Assembly (NCBI GenBank): GCA_035461175.1
Contig: DATHVR010000191.1
Span: forward strand, 1 to 13,278
DNA length: 13,278 nucleotides
Reading direction: 5' to 3'
Source of the DNA: DATHVR01 sp035461175
Lineage (GTDB): Bacteria; Actinomycetota; Acidimicrobiia; Spongiisociales; ZC4RG35
Below, in pieces: positions 13,202 through 13,278 of the stretch. The notes beneath the pieces were generated by a model. The model was not told the DNA's origin. It did not search any database and saw only the letters and a program-made list of their open reading frames with translations. How positions within the stretch are numbered: the first letter of the stretch is position 1; every line of letters begins with the position of its first letter. The position numbers and the translations under genes were made by a program.

Positions 13202-13207
13202 AGGTTA
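13202..13207 (-). promoter_or_regulatory. Candidate -10 element of a leaderless selA promoter
   Basis: TAACCT on the minus strand, 8 nt before the ATG at 13193. It is identical to the hexamer before the PHP gene. No Shine-Dalgarno lies in the gap (CGGGGGCT). Confidence 0.4.
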
Positions 13208-13262
13208 GGGACGAAAGCAAGTCACCCGGGTCGGGGCCCCCATCCCTTTTCGCGACAGAATT

Positions 13263-13278
13263 GCGCGCCATGGCGCGC
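13263..13278. repeat. 16-bp perfect palindrome at the window end
   Basis: GCGCGCCATGGCGCGC equals its own reverse complement. It lies about 70 bp upstream of the chosen selA start and ends at the last base of the window. The next base is not visible, so its full extent is unknown. It could be an operator for selA or a divergent gene, or a chance product of GC-rich sequence. Confidence 0.6.

Noticed and set aside
10138..13278. tRNA-Sec (selC) near selAB
   Set aside because: I looked on both strands for a long-acceptor tRNA with a TCA anticodon and saw none; it may lie beyond the window.
1..13278. A selenoprotein with in-frame UGA
   Set aside because: Every TGA that ends a gene here lies at an expected family length or in a stop/start overlap, and no homologous sequence continues after it.
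1..13278. CRISPR, transposon, prophage or defence-system signals
   Set aside because: No spaced direct repeats, transposase or integrase motifs, or terminal inverted repeats are visible; all recognisable genes are chromosomal housekeeping or regulatory types.

Overview
The window is a compact, GC-rich stretch of ordinary bacterial chromosome. A WhiB-family regulator, an acyl-CoA carboxylase epsilon-like small protein next to methylmalonyl-CoA epimerase, and a Corynebacterium-style aspartokinase with a built-in second start all point to Actinomycetota. An uncultured Acidimicrobiia-like lineage is my guess, but the sequence alone does not prove it. I see no insertion sequence, prophage, CRISPR array or defence island, and no gene whose composition looks foreign. 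No gene-free stretch exceeds 300 bases; the longest is 172 bases (7261-7432).

Layout. 1-28: four copies of a 7-bp tandem repeat cut by the window edge. 40-662 (+): methylmalonyl-CoA epimerase and an AccE-like small protein, joined by an ATGA overlap. 659-3871 (-): a membrane-anchored cyclophilin, a PHP-domain phosphoesterase and a MurJ-type lipid II flippase; the last two overlap by GTGA. 3994-6224 (+): aspartokinase and aspartate-semialdehyde dehydrogenase (ATGA overlap), the first two steps of the aspartate/diaminopimelate/lysine pathway, followed by two tandem hairpins. 6307-7260 (-): a patatin-like phospholipase. 7433-7903 (+): an unrecognised protein. 7983-8451 (-): a single-domain response regulator followed by tRNA-Pro(CGG) and a strong transcript hairpin. 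8523-9785 (+): an NfeD-like membrane protein with a degenerate protease domain. 9887-10141 (+): WhiB. 10138-13193 (-): selB and selA, the selenocysteine synthesis and insertion machinery, joined by an ATGA overlap.

Functional themes are cell-wall precursor supply and export (aspartate pathway and MurJ), propionate/methylmalonyl-CoA metabolism, membrane protein and lipid quality control (cyclophilin, NfeD, patatin), redox or developmental regulation (WhiB) and selenoprotein synthesis.

The most interesting signals are in expression architecture. Every gene I place first in a transcription unit with its start visible, except whiB and the unrecognised gene, lacks a Shine-Dalgarno and carries a TANNNT -10-like hexamer 6-9 nt before its start codon. 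This holds for seven genes and fits leaderless transcription. Genes inside units use Shine-Dalgarno sites or stop/start overlaps instead. Two convergent gene pairs share a CTAG tetramer that supplies both stop codons. Several stop codons lie in or at the edge of terminal hairpins that lack a U-tract.
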